Positions 19,750 to 30,155 of a stretch of 64,000 bases of DNA are shown here, piece after piece. Source of the DNA: Gautieria morchelliformis (taxonomy: Eukaryota > Basidiomycota > Agaricomycetes > Gomphales > Gomphaceae). The stretch lies in NCBI GenBank assembly GCA_015179125.1, contig WHVA01000048.1:292622-356621 (forward strand), in the 5' to 3' direction. How positions within the stretch are numbered: position 1 is the first letter of the stretch; each line of letters starts with the position of its first letter. The position numbers and the translations under genes are program-made. The notes beneath the pieces are model-generated. The model did not search any database and was not told the DNA's origin. It saw nothing but the letters and a program-made list of their open reading frames with translations.

Positions 19750-19941
19750 TGGCTGCACCCAGCCTGAGGGCCAGCGTTACCTTGGGACTGACATCAACTT
19801 CTCCCACTGGGAACTAGAACCGAGATGGTTGATTAGTTCTGAGAGCCCGAATCTCATCAAACACGGGCTTGTTTGCAGGATACCGACAGTACAACGTAAG
19901 CTTTGAGCCTGAGAACTCACCGACCCAAACCTAATTATGTA
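19750..19941. repeat. Segmental duplication copy A, second part
   Basis: Matches 37382-37590 and is bounded by the CACTA and PIF/Harbinger insertions. No gene recognised. Confidence 0.85.
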
Positions 19942-20032
19942 AGGGCTGCTCAATTCTTAGTTCGGTTCGTTTTTTTCGTCTCGTCGCGCGTCGAAATTTT
20001 CGAGTCCGACCGTAAGCGAGCCAAAACAGCAT

Positions 20033-20113
20033 GTTTTGCTTCCGCAGGAAACCGAACTGGACGAACTGGTCCTGGGGCAGTTCGTCCAGTTCGTTTTGCT
20101 GCGGAAGCAAAAC
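20033..20113. repeat. Hairpin in PIF/Harbinger 1 5' region
   Basis: Arms 20033-20068 and 20078-20113 (36 bp, two mismatches), 9-nt loop. Lies between the left TIR and the transposase. Confidence 0.85.
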
Positions 20114-20544
20114 GACACCCTCGGTCTCGGTATGCAGGAGAGCTTAGAGGATGAAGGAGATCTAGATAATCATGAAATGGATGACAATCATGAGGGAGCT
20201 GTGCTTGAGAGCATCGGCGCAGGACTAATTGGCATCGCTCACACCCTTTCAGGCAATGGTTCGCAAGGGGGAGAGGGGGCTTATGATGCTTAAATTAATA
20301 AACTTTGATAGAACAAATAAAGAATATTATAGAGTAATTGTTATTTTAATTATTATGTATCTTGGAAGTTATACCCAAATCAAAGGGTTTTTTTATCAAT
20401 TCCTTGCATTGGCCAGACAGATGGTTCCGGTCCATGTACCGGTGAGATTTCATTTGCATGCTAAACTCGTTAATATGCTTAAATATGCAATGGGGAATGA
20501 CATAGGCTCAGTCATGGAACTTTCACATCCCTCTGTCATATGCT

Positions 20545-21651
20545 CCAGCCCCTACCTATTTTTCAATCAACTGGGAGGCGACCACAGCGACCGGCTGCAT
20601 TTCAACTCGCTTGCTTCCTCACTAGGTACAGTACCAGAGGTTCGGACTCTCTCAGGGTGGCACAGCAGCTTGCCATTGGCCATGGTACTGTTTTTCTATA
20701 CTGCCGTCGTATCACCCATGCACTTCGGTATTTAGGCCAGAAACATTTAGTCTGGCCAGATGAGGAGCGCAAAAAGGTGGTTCAGGATTGCTTTGAGGCA
20801 CAGTCGGGCTTCAGGGCTGTTGGAGCATGTGATGGCTCACTTATTAGGATTACTGAAGACCCACATGAGAGCCAGGGTGTGTACCGGTGTCGTAAAAATT
20901 CCCAGCGGTACGTGATTACTTTGGAAGAGATACAGACAGCTAATGTCAATTTCAGATAAATGTACAGGCTACTATTGATCATGAGAAAAGGTTTACATCC
21001 TATGATATGGGTTGGCCAGGGTCTGTGCCGGATGTATCTGTTTTCAAGGCATCGTATATTTGGAATAACCGTGCAGCACACTTCAAGCCAGGCGAGTATC
21101 TACTAGCTGACAAAGGTATGAACAAATTGGTCACAGACTACCAAAGTGTCTTCATATCAGTACATTCAGGTTACCCGTCATCACCTTACATCGTTCGACC
21201 ATTTAATGAACCAGAGATTCGGAGATGTACTTCGATAGAGAAGCAACGGCGGCATGACTTCAACAAACGGCTCTCTCATGTTCGCATATGGATAGAACAT
21301 GCATTCGGAATGCTCAAGGGCCGATTTCCTGCGCTCAAAGACATGGGGGGCGCTACGAATATTCAGGAGATATATCAAGCCGTTGAGGCACTGATGGTCA
21401 TGCATAATTTATGCATTGACATGAATGACCATCCGGAGGATATAATGGACTATGATCCTACCGATGATACAGAGTCTCAAAATGATGGGGAGGAATCAGA
21501 TGTTGACATAGGCATTCCGGTGTTTGGTCAGGCCATTCTACAACGAGTCCAGGTACCTGGGAGAGAGTCTGATGCATGGCTGCGTGCCCATGGTTTACAA
21601 AAGCGACAGCAGCTTCTAGGTCGTCTCTGCCCTCGAGACGAATACAGCTAA
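20545..21651 (+). CDS. PIF/Harbinger transposase (DDE_Tnp_4)
   Basis: Catalyses excision and integration of the 19942-23585 element. The frame before the intron has QLAIGHGTVFLYCRRITHAL (HTH-like) and AVGACDGSLIRI with the first catalytic Asp. A 44-bp intron (20912-20955, gtgatt...ttcag) joins SQRY to INVQATIDHEKRF. The second exon has GWPGSVPDVSVF (second Asp), YLLADKG and RIWIEHAFGMLKGRF (catalytic Glu), ending in an acidic C-terminus at 21651. All three acidic residues are present. Upstream exon(s) before about 20545 are unresolved: the frame there (20229-20735) seems to need another splice to supply the N-terminus. Possibly still functional. Confidence 0.82.
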
Positions 21652-21669
21652 CATAATTCAATTAGCTAC

Positions 21670-23166
21670 CTAACCCATGAGTGCTTGTAATATACTGTTT
21701 TTGGCAGCTGCCTTGATTTCTTCGTCTTCATGGTGCAGTAGCATTTGAGCCAACATCACCTTGAATTTTTTCTCCTCCAACACCTTGCACTCGCGAGCCT
21801 CCTCTGCCTCCCGAACCTCTCGCTGCTGCGCAATCTCCAAATGTGCCTCACGATTTCTAGCCTCACGTTCCTGAAGGTCCCGTTGAATATCCTGTGAGGT
21901 GGATTCTCGGTCCTCCCTTTTTACAAGCAGATCCAGACGCAGTTGGTCTGCACTAGTGCGGGACTTTAAGTAAGATGCGCTATTTGTAAAATAATCAGTA
22001 GCATCGGCACTCAGACTGTGGCATGCCCATGCAGCGGGCCTTGGTGCGAGGGATTTCTTCATAGACGCATCATCCGAGTCAGGATCAGAGACGTCGACAT
22101 GAGAGGATGAATGAGAATGCAAGGGAGAGAGCGGGCCACCTGAGTGACGGACCTTGTCCCGACGCAAATTGGGCTTTTCACTCATCCTGTGTAAGCAGGT
22201 TATCTTTGAGAATAGCTACTCACTTGCAGGCATTATAATACTCACCTGTTGTTAAAGAGCTCATACCAACCTTTCCTCTCCCAGTCCTGGACAATTTGCA
22301 CACTTAAATTCCCAACTGCGTGACCAGCCGCGCGGGCTCCGTCCAGTCTCCTTTTAAGTACCTTTTTATCGCTAGGATCTGTGTCCCCATCATCATCGTC
22401 TCCATCACCTCCACCATTCCCAGTATAACCATCAAATGCCAGTATATATTTATACGTTTTGAGGAGCCGATCCCAGCGGCCTTTGATCGCACTGGGGGCT
22501 CGAAGTCCAAAAAAGACCTCCTCGGAGGCCTACTAAACATCAGATCACTTATAGGATGAGGGGGTTTGCAAGACATACCTTTTTGAAGTAATGAGTTGGC
22601 AACTTGCTAAAACATTTATAGCGGTCCGTATTATCAGGTCCTAGCAACCACTCCAATAGCTTCGATGTTTCACTATCTGACCAGCGCCCCGATCCACCAT
22701 CATCCTCATCACTCGAGGCCTGCGGCTCATCCTCAACCCTCTCACCATATTCTGATTCCACGCCTCTCTTCGCTCTCTTCGGTGCCCTAGCCTTCTTATC
22801 TGCACTCACACCTTTAGGTTTCCTCTTCTTTTGCTCAGCATTTCCCCCTTTCCCCCCTAGTGTAGACTCTTGCATCTCCAGGGGCACGCCATCATCATGC
22901 TGGCGCTTTCGGGCCTTAGTAGGTGTGTCAACGACCATTTGAGGAATACGGCCCGGGGGGGGGGGGGCATCGGGTGCGCGAGCCTGATGTCGACGCGGGG
23001 ATGTGCGCAGTTGAACGGCTGGCAGATGGGGTGGCGCCATCATTCCAGCCACAGGCCGTGGTTGGATAGATGTGGAGGGAAAGGCCGAGGAGCGAAGAGA
23101 AGGGGCCGCCGGTTGATGTGGATGTGCACCCACTGCAGTTGACAAAGCAGGGGCTTGTGAGGACAC
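21670..23166 (-). CDS. PIF/Harbinger Myb/SANT-like DNA-binding protein
   Basis: Partner protein that in this superfamily binds the transposon ends and carries the transposase to the nucleus. First exon from ATG at 23166: Pro/Ala-rich start, basic patch KKRKPKGVSADKKARAPKR (about 22810-22750), then WSDSETSKLLEWLLGPDNTD, the first Myb helix. After an intron near 22560 (gtatgtcttgc...gtttag) comes GRWDRLLKTYKYILAFDGYT and an Asp/Gly-rich run, then WERKGWYELFNN. A third exon (22185-21670) holds ATDYF and a long Glu/Arg coiled coil, ending ILQALMG. No break seen. The gene converges on the transposase gene with fewer than 20 bp between stops. Confidence 0.8.
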
Positions 23167-23588
23167 CTGGTGTACTGGTTAACAAGTAGAATCCTGTATG
23201 AGAAACAGAACGGACCTGAAGTTGTGGATCAACTTTGGAGAGAGCGGCACCCTGCGCTGGTGGATGGTGGTAGCTAGCTCGGTGCATGAACACGTGTCTT
23301 ATCCATACATTGATGTAGTAAATGACATACATGATATTTCTCATTACCGGCCAACAGAAGAGCGTGGTAGGACCCAATGAGCTGCTGCTTCGCGTGCAGT
23401 GGTAATTATGCACGTTTACATAAGGCAAACTTGTCAATCTAGGCTCCGCCAAAGCTCCGCACAACAGTTCGAACCGAACCGAACTGAGTGCCTCAATTCT
23501 TACAGTTCGGTTCGTTGCAAAAAAAAACCGAACGACATTTTGCACAAACGAACCGAACGAACCGAACTAAGAATTGAGCAGCCCTGTA

Positions 23589-23803
23589 ATAAGCGTTGCC
23601 CTCGCCTTCAGGCTTCGTGCATTATGCTTTAATCAGGTGGTCAAAATGCCTAGGCCGATACCATGTTCCATCAGTGATGGATATAGTAGACTGAGAGGAA
23701 TTGAAGCTTCAAGTTGGGACATGGCGTTAAGTATAAGGAAGTTACAGAAATTATAAACTGCAAAGTTCATCGTTTTAACATTCCCCCGGCAAGAATGGCA
23801 ATG
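23589..23803. repeat. Segmental duplication copy A, third part
   Basis: Matches 37591-37803 and stops where the fold-back repeat begins at 23803. Non-coding. Confidence 0.85.
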
Positions 23804-24771
23804 GGTGACTTTCCGTAGACCTAAAATCCTAAACTCGCAGTTCTAAAGCAGGTTCGCGTGAGAAAAGTTGTAGGTTTAGACCAAGATTCAAACCGTAAGA
23901 CCAATGTACTCTCGGCATCTCGCTGGCGCGACTTCTAGCCAGGCTCCCGGGTCAGCCAGCCGTTGTAGAGTGTGTTGATGTCCAAAGTGGGCCAAATGTG
24001 ATGCCAGCTGTCAGACATGGGTCGGACCCCCTGCGTAGATTCAGAAGTCTGGGCGATGGGACGAGGATCGGGCGGAGTTTTAATGTGCTTCGCTGTTCCG
24101 AGGCATTTAGGAAAAGGAATGTAGCAGTTTAGGTCTACGGAAAGTGATCCACTATCGATTGGTCGTGACTCATTAGTGGCTGACTGGGATGAGCTTCAAT
24201 GGACGGGGGGAGGCCATCCTAAACGAAGTTCTCTGCCATCGATAATGGATGACTATCCGTAGTCCTAAAAACCTAAATCCAAAGTTCTAAGATGAGTGAC
24301 ACACGACAGCTGTCAGATTTAGACCAGTAGCTCGAACCGTAAGACCAAAATCTAATTTTCAGGTAACCTGTCACCGGCTGCGCACGGCAGCGCGTTTACC
24401 GAGCTCCGAGGACTTGGTACGGACTAATTAGTGGCTATGATGGACCGAGAGGGAATATGGGGGGGACGGTATGCCGTTCTGGGATGAGCTGTCAAATAAC
24501 TGTCAAATTTAAATGAAATGAAACGTTTAGGACTGCGAAAAAAGTTTAGGACGGGGGGGAGGAGGCCATCCTAAACGAAGGGTTTAGGACGGCGTTGGGT
24601 CGATCGGCGGAGTTTCAACGCACTTCTCTGTCATCGGCTAATGGCCGGCACGATGTTCCGGAAGATTTAGGGCACATTATTTAGGATTTTAGGTCTACGG
24701 ATAGTCATCCAATGGCCGGCACGATGTTCCGGAAGATTGACACATTATTTAGGTCTTACGGATAGTCATCC
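23803..24771. repeat. Fold-back (TIR) repeat family, copy 2
   Basis: Starts GGGTGACTTTCCGTAGACC as at 5081 and ends ggatagtcatcc at 24771. Longer than copy 1: additional inverted terminal words at 24128, 24246 (ggatgactatccgtagtcct) and 24690 suggest nested or tandem insertions of the same family; the block aatggccggcacgatgttcc occurs twice (24650, 24713). In the other duplicate the flank continues gatgcatcag (37803), so the repeat interrupts or truncates copy A here. Confidence 0.6.
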
Positions 24772-24913
24772 TTATGTGTCTATATCCGATCAAGTCTAGC
24801 GAATAACTTCTCCTACCCTAAATGCACCAGAAATTACGACACGCAAGTTGCTCGAGCAGGTGGGGAAATACCTGAGATTTAAATCTAGATATTAAGTGTT
24901 CAGCATCTTCTCC

Positions 24914-25682
24914 TTATCCCCGTGTGCCTAAACCTCCGCTGAGTGCCACAATGAAAAACATCAGGCCCAGTACCTGTCCGATCCTCACAGCAACTGGCTC
25001 TTTCCTGAGGCGATCCTCTCCTGTTTCAAACGGGGTACGACGTCCCGTTGCCCGCCGAACATGAGGAGACGAGAAGGGATCCCGTCCGGGTGGTGGCCAC
25101 GGTGGGTGACTACTTGGATGCTGTTTGAATGGTGGCGGGTGTGCTTGATAAGATGTACGTGTCCGACCACGCCGTGCATTTTCCCAAGCATAGCTGGCCC
25201 CTCGTCGGCGCGTTTCGTACATGGACGACGGGTCATAATAATGAGCGTGTGCTTGTGAAGGCCGCGGAGATGCCGAGTCACTCGGCGGGCGAGGAGTCAG
25301 TTCACGGTCATAGGCTCGTCTAGTTCATGTCACGTCTGCCAGCAGACTTATTATTTGAATACGTCCCCACCTTCGTCTATCGTCCCCTAAAACAGAATAG
25401 GCCTCGTTCACCGCCTGGAACTTCTCCTTGGCACCTTTGTCGTTGATATTGACGTCAGGGTGATATTTCTTGCTCAGCTAGTATCCAGTTAGTCTACAGG
25501 TCCTTCTGTTACAAGTTAGTATCGATCCGAACCTTGTAAAAGCTCGCTTTAATAGCTATCTTCGAAGCCGTTCTAGGCACAGATAACGTTTCATAGTGAC
25601 TACATCGTGCACTGGTAGTGGACAGCAAGCGGATTGCACGATATGGCTGAGCAGTCCTGGTCAGTCCCAGCGGGAACACCAT
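24914..25682 (-). CDS. J-domain membrane protein, probably mitochondrial (three exons)
   Basis: CDS is exons 25682-25533, 25477-25371 and 25319-24914; introns of 55 and 51 bp; 220 residues. Hsp70 co-chaperone of the DnaJ family. N-terminus [20 protein letters not shown] is Arg-rich without acidic residues, like a mitochondrial presequence. The J-domain follows: [20 protein letters not shown], the invariant HPD in KKYHPDVN, and [18 protein letters not shown], then RAYDRE. A Pro/Arg/Ser-rich middle leads to a single transmembrane helix at the C-terminus ([17 protein letters not shown]). Splice joints keep frame (phase 0, phase 2); the second donor is the unusual gtgggg. The first intron has a ctaac branch motif. 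It is an intact conserved gene between repeats. Confidence 0.85.
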
Positions 25683-25813
25683 ACTTCATGCAGGGGGTCA
25701 TCACGTGACTGATGCCTTGGTGACGTAATTTTACCCCAGACCAATGCTATTAATATTTTCATCTAGCCTTCGGGCGCTGCGACAGTCTCAGACACGACCG
25801 TCGTGTCCGCTGA

Positions 25814-25906
25814 AATAAATATTCGCGAATGTTCAGCAGGACCGACGGCATCTGGTGGCGGCCACTAGATGCCGTCGGTCCTGCTGAACATTCGCAAATA
25901 TTTATT
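25814..25906. repeat. Hairpin 5: 46-bp arms, 1-nt loop
   Basis: Arms 25814-25859 and 25861-25906 with two mismatches. A smaller palindrome (gacacga/tcgtgtc, 25791-25807) lies just before it. Located between the J-protein gene start and family X copy B. Confidence 0.9.
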
Positions 25907-25953
25907 GCAGTAGGATGGCATCCGCAATCGCCCACTAGCTGCTCGGGCACTGT

Positions 25954-26025
25954 CTTCTGCGTCAAGAGAGTAGCGAGTCGGATGTGACCAGCCACATCCG
26001 ACTCGCCACTCTCTTGACGCGGAAG
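25954..26025. repeat. Hairpin 6: 33-bp arms, 6-nt loop
   Basis: Arms 25954-25986 and 25993-26025 with two mismatches, ending directly before the conserved family X leader ttctacaggtcgcgagacag. Confidence 0.88.
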
Positions 26026-26071
26026 TTCTACAGGTCGCGAGACAGCCTTAGCGGCTGACAGGCAGGAATGG

Positions 26072-26079
26072 TATAAGTA
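26072..26079 (+). promoter_or_regulatory. TATA-like box of family X copy B
   Basis: tataagta about 95 bp before the ATG at 26174, conserved with 5650-5657. Confidence 0.4.
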
Positions 26080-26173
26080 TTTGCTCTGTCGAGCTAGGAC
26101 CCCCCAAGTGCTCTCCAGAGTACTTCTTTCCCCGTACATCTTTACCATTCAGAATCCCTTAAGCGTTCATAAC

Positions 26174-27136
26174 ATGTTCCAATTCTCTCGCATGATCGTG
26201 GCCGTGAAGGAGGCGTTCATTCGTAGTGTTGCCCTGGTGTGGCCGTGCGCGGTCACCGACCAGGAGCCAGTAGCCGGCAGCGATCCCGGTGCCTCAGCGG
26301 TCGACAAGACCTCGGACTCGTCGACTATGACGGTTCCCGCCCCGCCGCCTCTCGTCATCCCCACAATAATCATAACGGATTATGATGCAGAAAAAGCTGG
26401 CTTGCGCTCCGACGTAGAATGGCAGTATAAAAATTTATTTCTTAATGAAAAGGTGAGTCGATCTTTGGCATCAAGCTCTGACGCGCAGGTTGGCGAGGAT
26501 CCCAAGTCTCTTGCACCCGCCGGCGCGCTCCCTCGCCTGAAACGCCAAAAGAGGGTCACGCCGAGGAGGACCGCTGAGCAGCGGCCGCATTGTGTATGCA
26601 TCGCATTGTTCACATCACCTGATATATGCTCACGATCGGAACAGGGACTTCCAAGTCCTGGAGGAATCGCTGTCGTGGCGCCTCCCACCACGCGCGGAGG
26701 TCTTCGGACGACTGCAAAGTCGCCCAAGATCTGTCCGGAACGCAAGAAGTGGGGTGCCCCGAGGAGGACCGCTGAGCAGTGGCCGGATTATGTATGCATC
26801 GCATTGTTCACGTCACCTGATATATGCTCACGATCAGAACAGGGACCCCTCCCGGATCCAATTCCTGGAGGATTCGTTATCGTGGCGCCTCCCACCACGC
26901 ACGGTCTTCGTACGACCGCAAAGATGCTCAAGATCCCTCCGGACATGTTCCATTACATCTATACGACGGTGGCCAAATATACTGCGCAGGAGACGTATCG
27001 TCCTTCTCACGAGGGAATGAGCTTCATTAGTAAATTTTACGGGCATAGAATTCACGACCAGCGCTCCTATGATGCGTGGCTTGGATGGAAGGCCAAGCGT
27101 CCTGCGGAGGAGCGTGTGTTGTGGGTTGTGGAATGA
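26174..27136 (+). CDS. Family X protein, copy B (unrecognised)
   Basis: Open frame of 320 codons from the ATG at 26174 (MFQFSRMIVAVKEAF). No known domain is recognised. Visible features: a Pro-rich segment (PAPPPLVIPTIII), a charged block (LPRLKRQKRVTPRRTAEQ), and an internal tandem duplication of 198 bp (66 codons): RRTAEQ...SPDICSRSEQG...VVAPPTT...LRTTAK occurs twice. Within each repeat unit a 51-bp piece (26594-26644 and 26792-26842) begins gtatgc and ends aacag; it has no stop and a length divisible by three, so it could be either intron or coding. The C-terminus (FHYIYTTVAKYTAQETYRPS... WLGWKAKRP) is non-repetitive. A second, broken copy lies at 5.6-6.4 kb and related units follow at 27.9 kb. 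Could be a repeat-associated gene rather than a host gene. Confidence 0.5.
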   Translation: MFQFSRMIVAVKEAFIRSVALVWPCAVTDQEPVAGSDPGASAVDKTSDSSTMTVPAPPPLVIPTIIITDYDAEKAGLRSDVEWQYKNLFLNEKVSRSLASSSDAQVGEDPKSLAPAGALPRLKRQKRVTPRRTAEQRPHCVCIALFTSPDICSRSEQGLPSPGGIAVVAPPTTRGGLRTTAKSPKICPERKKWGAPRRTAEQWPDYVCIALFTSPDICSRSEQGPLPDPIPGGFVIVAPPTTHGLRTTAKMLKIPPDMFHYIYTTVAKYTAQETYRPSHEGMSFISKFYGHRIHDQRSYDAWLGWKAKRPAEERVLWVVE

Positions 27137-27850
27137 GCTCTGTTGGCTGAAAGAAAATGCAGTACGCAATTCACAATTTTTGATTGGTCCTCGCCATATA
27201 ACCATCTTGTTTCCAGCACCCTCTCAAAAAAAAAAAAAAAAACTTTTGTTGCCATCTCGTTTCCAGAAACCGTAATTTTTTATTCAACATTAATAATGAC
27301 GTGCTCCTCTGTCCCTTTTTTTTTTTTTTTTTTTTTATATCCATTTTTATCTATTGAGCATCTGTCCCTTTTCGTAGGTAAGCAAAGCGTAAGTATAGTC
27401 TCGCATTCCCACTCTCATTCGTTTTGGAAACACGGGGACCTGGACCGAGGAAGAAGGCGGGGAGCGCGTGGAAAGACCGTGGGTGGGTGCCGTGGACGGT
27501 GCCGTGGACGGGGACGTCGATGGGGGAGAGCGGGAGGGGCGGGGAGGAGAAGAAAGGCTGCGAGAGGCGGTATAAGGATTTGAACGGGAGTGGAATTTGA
27601 ACGGCCTGCGTGAGTGTCTCCCCGCGCCCCCACCCGAGCCGGAGGAGGCGTCGCTGATAGAACCCGTAGAGATCCTGAACAGGCCCACGACTTATTAATA
27701 TGCTTCAAAGTCAGTTCCGTTGTTATAGCGGAATACCTACTTATGTTTCATTTCATCCCTCAGTGTCCCTTCGCGCAATTATTGTTGCTGCCGACGTCAG
27801 ACCACACAAAAATGCAAACTACGCGGCAACGCTCAAGACATTTTGCTCTA
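27137..27850. other. Low-complexity interval after family X
   Basis: No gene supported. Contains homopolymer runs (A at about 27227-27241, T at about 27317-27335) and a G-rich, Arg-coding stretch (27430-27560) that gives unconvincing frames on both strands. Confidence 0.45.
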
Positions 27851-27855
27851 CTCAG

Positions 27856-30123
27856 AAAGCCGCGACTTGGACCGGGAAGGAAGACGAGTAACATATCACG
27901 ACTCAACCCACGTCCACGGTAAGTGCTTCGCTCCTGTTTGGCGGAATATCCTCCTCATGCTCTGCTTATCAGTGTCCCTTCGCGCAACTACTGTTGCCGT
28001 CGACACACAGACCCCCCCTAAATGTAACTACGCGTCTCATGCGGTATTTCAATCAAGATTTCGGTTGCTTGTCCCCCTGCCTTCCCCTCTCGATCCTGCA
28101 GATTCACATAGCCGTCGTTCGATGTCCCTCTTCCCGTATGGCGAGGAGCTTGCCGGATACCCTCCGGGGTGTTTTGGATCGTCTCCTAAGCGTACATGGA
28201 AGGGGTGTGCCTCTCAACGGCGGTCGGATGGTGTTTGCAGTCCTGATCGGGTCGGAAAGAGGCAGGTGGCTGGAGTGGAGATTGGGGTACCGGAGTGCGA
28301 TATGGGGTGAGCAGCAGACTCCAGCGGCACAAAGACAATCGGCAACGCTCAAGACATTTTGCTCTGCTCAACGTGTGATATTCGAAAGTCGCGACTTGGA
28401 CGAGGAACGAGGATGAGCAATATCACGACTCAAACCACGTTCACGGTAAGTGTTGGCTCCTGTTTAGCGGAATACCCTCATCATCCTCTGCTTATCAGTG
28501 TCCCTTCGCGCAACTACTGTTGCCGTCGACATACGGACCCCCCAAGATGTAACTACGCGTCTCATGCGGTATTTCAATCAAGATTTCGGTTGCTTGTCCC
28601 CCTGCCTTCCCCTCTCGATCCTGCAGATTCACATAGCCGTCGTTCGATGTCCCTCTTCCCGTATGGCGAGGAGCTTGCCGGATACCCTCCGGGGTGTTTT
28701 GGATCGTCTCCTAAGCGTACGTGGAGGAGGAGTACCTCTCAACGGCGGTTGGATGGTGTTTGCAGTCCTGATCGGGTCGGAAAGAGGCAGGTGGCTGGAG
28801 TGGAGATTGGGGTACCGGAGTGCGATATGGGGTGAGCAGCAGACTCCAGCGGCACAAAGACAATCGGCAACGCTCAAGACATTTTGCTCTGCTCAACGTG
28901 TGATATTCGAAAGTCGCGACTTGGACGAGGAACGAGGATGAGCACATATCACGACTCAAACCACGTTCACGGTAAGTGCTGGCTCCTGTTTAGCGGAATA
29001 CCCTCATCATCCTCTGCTTATCAGTGTCCCTTCGCGCAACTACTGTTGCCGTCGACACACAGACCCCCCCAAAACTGTCACTACGCGTCTCTATACGGTA
29101 TTTCAATCAAGATTTCGGCTGCCTGTCCCCCTGCCTTCCCCTCTCGATCCTGCAGATTCACATAGCCGTCGTTCGATGTCCCTCTTCCGTATGGCGAGGA
29201 GCTTGCCGGATACCCTCCGGGGTGTTTTGGATCGTCTCCTAAGCGTACGTGGAGGAGGAGTACCTCTCAACGGCGGTTGGATGGTGTTTGCAGTCCTGAT
29301 CGGGTCGGAAAGAGGCAGGTGGCTGGAGTGGAGATTGGGGTACCGGAGTGCGATATGGGGTGAGCAGCAGACGCAAGCAGCACAAAGACAATCGGCAACG
29401 CTCAAGACATTTTGCTCTGCTCAACGTGTGGTATTCGAAAGTCGCGACTTGGACGAGGAACGAGGATGAGCACATATCACGACTCAAACCACGTTCACGG
29501 TAAGTGCTGGCTCCTGTTTAGCGGAATACCCTCATCATGTTCTGCTTATCAGTGTCCCTTCGCGCAACTACTGTTGCCGTCGACATACGGACCCTACGCG
29601 TCTCTATACGGTATTTCAATCAAGATTTCGGCTGCCTGTCCCCCTGCCTTCCCCTCTCGATCCTGCAGATTCACATAGCCGTCGTTCGATGTCCCTCTTC
29701 CCGTATGGCGAGGAGCTTGCCGGATACCCTCCGGGGTGTTTTGGATCGTCTCCTAAGCGTACGTGGAAGGGGAGTACCTCTCAACAGCGGTTGGATGGTG
29801 TTTGCAGTCCTGATCGGGTCGGAAAGAGGCAGGTGGCTGGAGTGGAGATTGGGGTACCAGAGACGGATATGGGACGAGCAGCAGCACTCGAGACAAGCTG
29901 CCATGCTCTAAAATAACCAGAAACGCCGAGCCGCGTGGGGTCACACCCACATCAAACCCGACTGCTGCCCCGATGGGCAGCGAGTCTGGGGCGGCGAACC
30001 TCGGGAGCCAGGCCAGTGACAAGAGAGCCGGCCGACGAGGAGGGGGGGGTTTTAGTGGGTAAAAACCCCACACTGTTCTTCCTCAAAGGAAGTTCGTCTG
30101 CCAGCAGATTTCCCCTCCCTGGC

Positions 30124-30155
<32 letters not shown>

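Larger units (their letters stand above)
19942..23585. mobile_element. PIF/Harbinger element 1, 3.6 kb
   Basis: Terminal inverted repeat AGGGCTGCTCAATTCTTAG (19942) with its complement ending at 23585, extending through gttcggttcg; flanked by GTA on both sides (19939-19941, 23586-23588), the 3-bp target size of this superfamily. It carries the two standard genes in convergent orientation: a DDE transposase (plus) and a Myb/SANT-like protein (minus). It interrupts sequence that is continuous in copy B (around 37590). Confidence 0.9.

Noticed and set aside
28104..29487. Minus-strand Arg/Pro-rich frames repeated in the tandem array
   Set aside because: They recur only because the units recur; the plus frame shows more silent differences between units.
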